Below, piece after piece: positions 23,119-24,896 of a stretch of DNA of 24,896 nucleotides. Positions within the stretch are counted from its first letter, which is position 1. Each line of letters begins with the position of its first letter. The notes under the pieces are model-generated. The model saw nothing but the letters and a program-made list of their open reading frames with translations, was not told where the DNA came from and made no database searches. Position numbers and translations under genes: made by a program. Origin of the DNA: Paramicrosporidium saccamoebae (Eukaryota; Rozellomycota); the NCBI GenBank assembly GCA_002794465.1, contig MTSL01000020.1, positions 1 to 24,896 on the forward strand, in the 5' to 3' direction.

Positions 23119-24777
23119 ATGACTGGAAAAAAGTCTGGCAACACAGAGGGTCGACGCAGTGCCTTTAAATTTAATGCCATGACCACAGACGAACTTCGCC
23201 GCCGTCGTGAAGAGACGCAAGTCGAGATCCGCAAGGCGAAGCGCGAGGACTCTCTCAACAAGCGTCGTAATATTGTGGACACTATTCCAGCGGCAGAGAG
23301 CATGTCCGAGTTGAAAGACTCGGTTCCAAGGGCAAAGGATTTGACAGCGGCAGAGTTGGCACAAGTGCTACCGAATGCAGTGCAAGGCATTTACTCAGAG
23401 GACATTTCAGTGCAGTACAAGAGTGCAGTAGAGTTCCGTAAGGCGTTGGCAGTTGAGCGTAATGCGCCCATACAGCTTGTTGTTAATAGCGGCGTGGTGC
23501 CGCGTTTTGTGGAAATTTTAGCCGGCCATACGGGAAACGCCACCAACGACGAGGAGCGCAAGACCATGGAGGATTTGCAGTTTGAGGCCGCTTGGGTCCT
23601 TACCAATATTGCCTCTGGTGAGCCTGAACATACCATGGCTGTGGTGCAGGCTAATGCTGTCCCCGTGTTTATTGCTCTAATGCGTCATCACAATGGAGAT
23701 ATTCGTGAGCAATGTATTTGGGCTCTTGGAAACATTGCCGGCGACGGACCGAAGCTTAGAGATTACGTACTTCAAGAGGACATGATGTCTCCACTCTTAG
23801 AAAATGTCGCCTTTGCCCTCGAGAACGGTGCTCAGCCAATTTCGGTGGTAAGGAACGGCGCTTGGGCTATTTCCAATCTGTGTCGAGGAACTCCTGCCCC
23901 ATCGTGGAACCAAGTGGTTGTAGCTCTGCCCATTGTCTTCCGCCTGCTTCAGGTTCAAGATAATGATACGTTGGTAGATTGCTGCTGGGCCCTTGCCTAC
24001 ATGTCGACTGAAAATGATGTAATTGGAGAAATTGTTCAGGCCGGAATCGTCACTCATCTTGTACCTCTACTTGGCAATCCGGGAGTCTCCGTCCAGGTCC
24101 CTGCGCTGCGGGCCGTTGGAAACATTGTCACTGGTGCTGACACACAGACGCAAGCAGTAGTTGATGCTGGTGCTTTGCCGCTGCTCCGCAACTTGCTGAA
24201 CCATTCAAAGACTTCCATTGTTAAGGAGGCTTGTTGGGCAATCTCTAACATTACGGCAGGCACTCCTGAGCAGATTCAATCCGTCCTGGACGCCAACATT
24301 GTTCCCAAATTGGTTCATCTCTTGTCCTTTGCAGATTTCAAGATTAAAAAAGAATCATGCTGGGCACTTTGCAATGCTACCTCTGCCCATGAGACGCATC
24401 CCCACCAGGTGAAATATCTCGTATCTCAGGCAGTCATTAAGCCCCTGTGTGATCTTCTTGACGGATGTCAAGACAGTCGCGTGATCCTAGTCGCCCTCGA
24501 TGGAATCTCTAATATTCTCAGCGTGGGCGAGCAAGAGGCGCTTCTCTCGCCCGACAATACCAATCCGTACGCCCAGTTTGTTGAAGAAGTCCGTGGTCTC
24601 GACATAATTTGCAGCCTACAAGATCACCCGGAAACGGACATTTACCTCAAATCCAAACAGATTATCGACAAGCACTACGAGGGCGAGGATGACGAAGATA
24701 ACCTGATCGAGGCAGAGAATTCATTCCAGTTTAATCCTTCGGCCGCTGTGCCACAGGGAGGCTTCAAGTTTACTTAA
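23119..24777 (+). CDS. SRP1: Importin subunit alpha (karyopherin alpha)
   Basis: 552 residues from ATG 23119, the usual importin-alpha length (yeast Srp1 542). The frame is open upstream to 22924, but those 65 residues have no family support. Adaptor that binds nuclear localisation signals and importin-beta. The N-terminal importin-beta-binding domain is clear (about 12-52: ELRRRREETQVEIRKAKRED, SLNKRRNI). Armadillo repeats run from about 75 to 500 with the NLS-binding Trp/Asn ladder: EAAWVLTNIASG, QCIWALGNIAGD, GAWAISNLCRGTP, CCWALAYMST, ALRAVGNIVTG, EACWAISNITAG, SCWALCNATS. The tail is acidic (EGEDDEDNLIEAE) before FQFNPS. AATAAA at 24790-24795. Confidence 0.96.
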   Translation: MTGKKSGNTEGRRSAFKFNAMTTDELRRRREETQVEIRKAKREDSLNKRRNIVDTIPAAESMSELKDSVPRAKDLTAAELAQVLPNAVQGIYSEDISVQYKSAVEFRKALAVERNAPIQLVVNSGVVPRFVEILAGHTGNATNDEERKTMEDLQFEAAWVLTNIASGEPEHTMAVVQANAVPVFIALMRHHNGDIREQCIWALGNIAGDGPKLRDYVLQEDMMSPLLENVAFALENGAQPISVVRNGAWAISNLCRGTPAPSWNQVVVALPIVFRLLQVQDNDTLVDCCWALAYMSTENDVIGEIVQAGIVTHLVPLLGNPGVSVQVPALRAVGNIVTGADTQTQAVVDAGALPLLRNLLNHSKTSIVKEACWAISNITAGTPEQIQSVLDANIVPKLVHLLSFADFKIKKESCWALCNATSAHETHPHQVKYLVSQAVIKPLCDLLDGCQDSRVILVALDGISNILSVGEQEALLSPDNTNPYAQFVEEVRGLDIICSLQDHPETDIYLKSKQIIDKHYEGEDDEDNLIEAENSFQFNPSAAVPQGGFKFT

Positions 24778-24789
24778 TTCCATATTCCA

Positions 24790-24795
24790 AATAAA
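24790..24795 (+). terminator. Importin-alpha polyadenylation signal
   Basis: AATAAA 12 nt after the stop codon. Confidence 0.6.
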
Positions 24796-24855
24796 CCAAA
24801 ACTTACATCAAGCTAATTGCGGTTGTTTATCTAATGGGCCATATTATATCGTTAT

Positions 24856-24896
24856 TTACGAAGAGGAGCTTTTGGAGGACGTGCTAGACGACTTGC
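24856..24896 (-). CDS. Possible 3' end of a Ser-rich protein (runs off right edge)
   Basis: On the minus strand the last 38 bases read KSSSTSSKSSSS then TAA (24856-24858). Ser/Lys bias is like the secreted basic proteins of this window, but only 12 codons are visible, so this is tentative. It would converge with importin-alpha. Confidence 0.3.
   Translation of the reverse strand, partial: KSSSTSSKSSSS

Overview
The window is nuclear DNA of a eukaryote with a very compact genome. It carries spliceosomal introns, AATAAA polyadenylation signals, and eukaryote-only genes: PRP6, FYV7, a PAK kinase, PEX12, PYM, IWS1/SPN1, TFIIF-beta, RPS14, a BIG/SEC7 ARF-GEF and importin-alpha. Introns are rare and only 30-39 nt long. 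Spacers between housekeeping genes are often tens of bases. The gene set fits an opisthokont. Together with compaction and many secreted repetitive basic proteins it suggests an early-diverging, probably parasitic fungal relative (Rozellomycota-like) that still has peroxisomes. That placement is inference; no organism-specific marker was seen. I saw no rRNA, tRNA, CRISPR array or transposon.

Layout. 1-187 (-): 5' end of a secreted basic protein cut by the window edge. 325-2919 (-): U4/U6.U5 snRNP factor PRP6. 3336-3785 (+): FYV7-like ribosome-biogenesis factor. 3838-5411 (+): PAK/STE20 kinase, three exons. 5441-6526 (-): PhnP-type metallo-beta-lactamase-fold hydrolase, convergent with the kinase and divergent from PEX12 (6541-7499, three exons). 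7593-7805 (-): short PYM, 18 bp head-to-head with IWS1/SPN1 (7824-8697, two exons). 8792-11547 (+): a tandem run of three secreted, Lys/Arg-rich repetitive proteins. 11691-13475 (-): single-pass membrane protein of unknown role. 13968-14284 (+): small DUF4359-like protein, two exons. 14301-15056 (-): TFIIF-beta, 44 bp head-to-head with RPS14 (15101-15592, two exons). 16273-17544 (+): unknown protein with a hydrophobic N-terminus, between two gene-poor spacers. 18053-22301 (-): BIG/SEC7 ARF-GEF, two exons. 22431-22766 (+): another small secreted basic protein. 23119-24777 (+): importin-alpha. The right edge holds the 3' end of a Ser-rich (-) ORF.

Two functional layers are interleaved. One is nuclear gene expression and RNP biology (PRP6, PYM, IWS1, TFIIF-beta, FYV7, RPS14, importin-alpha) plus trafficking, signalling and peroxisome genes. 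Its promoters tend to carry a CCCTGG core close to the start codon. The other is a lineage-specific set of secreted cationic low-complexity proteins, several preceded by a TATA box. The second layer is the main candidate for undescribed biology here: surface/spore-coat components, or effectors if the organism is a parasite.
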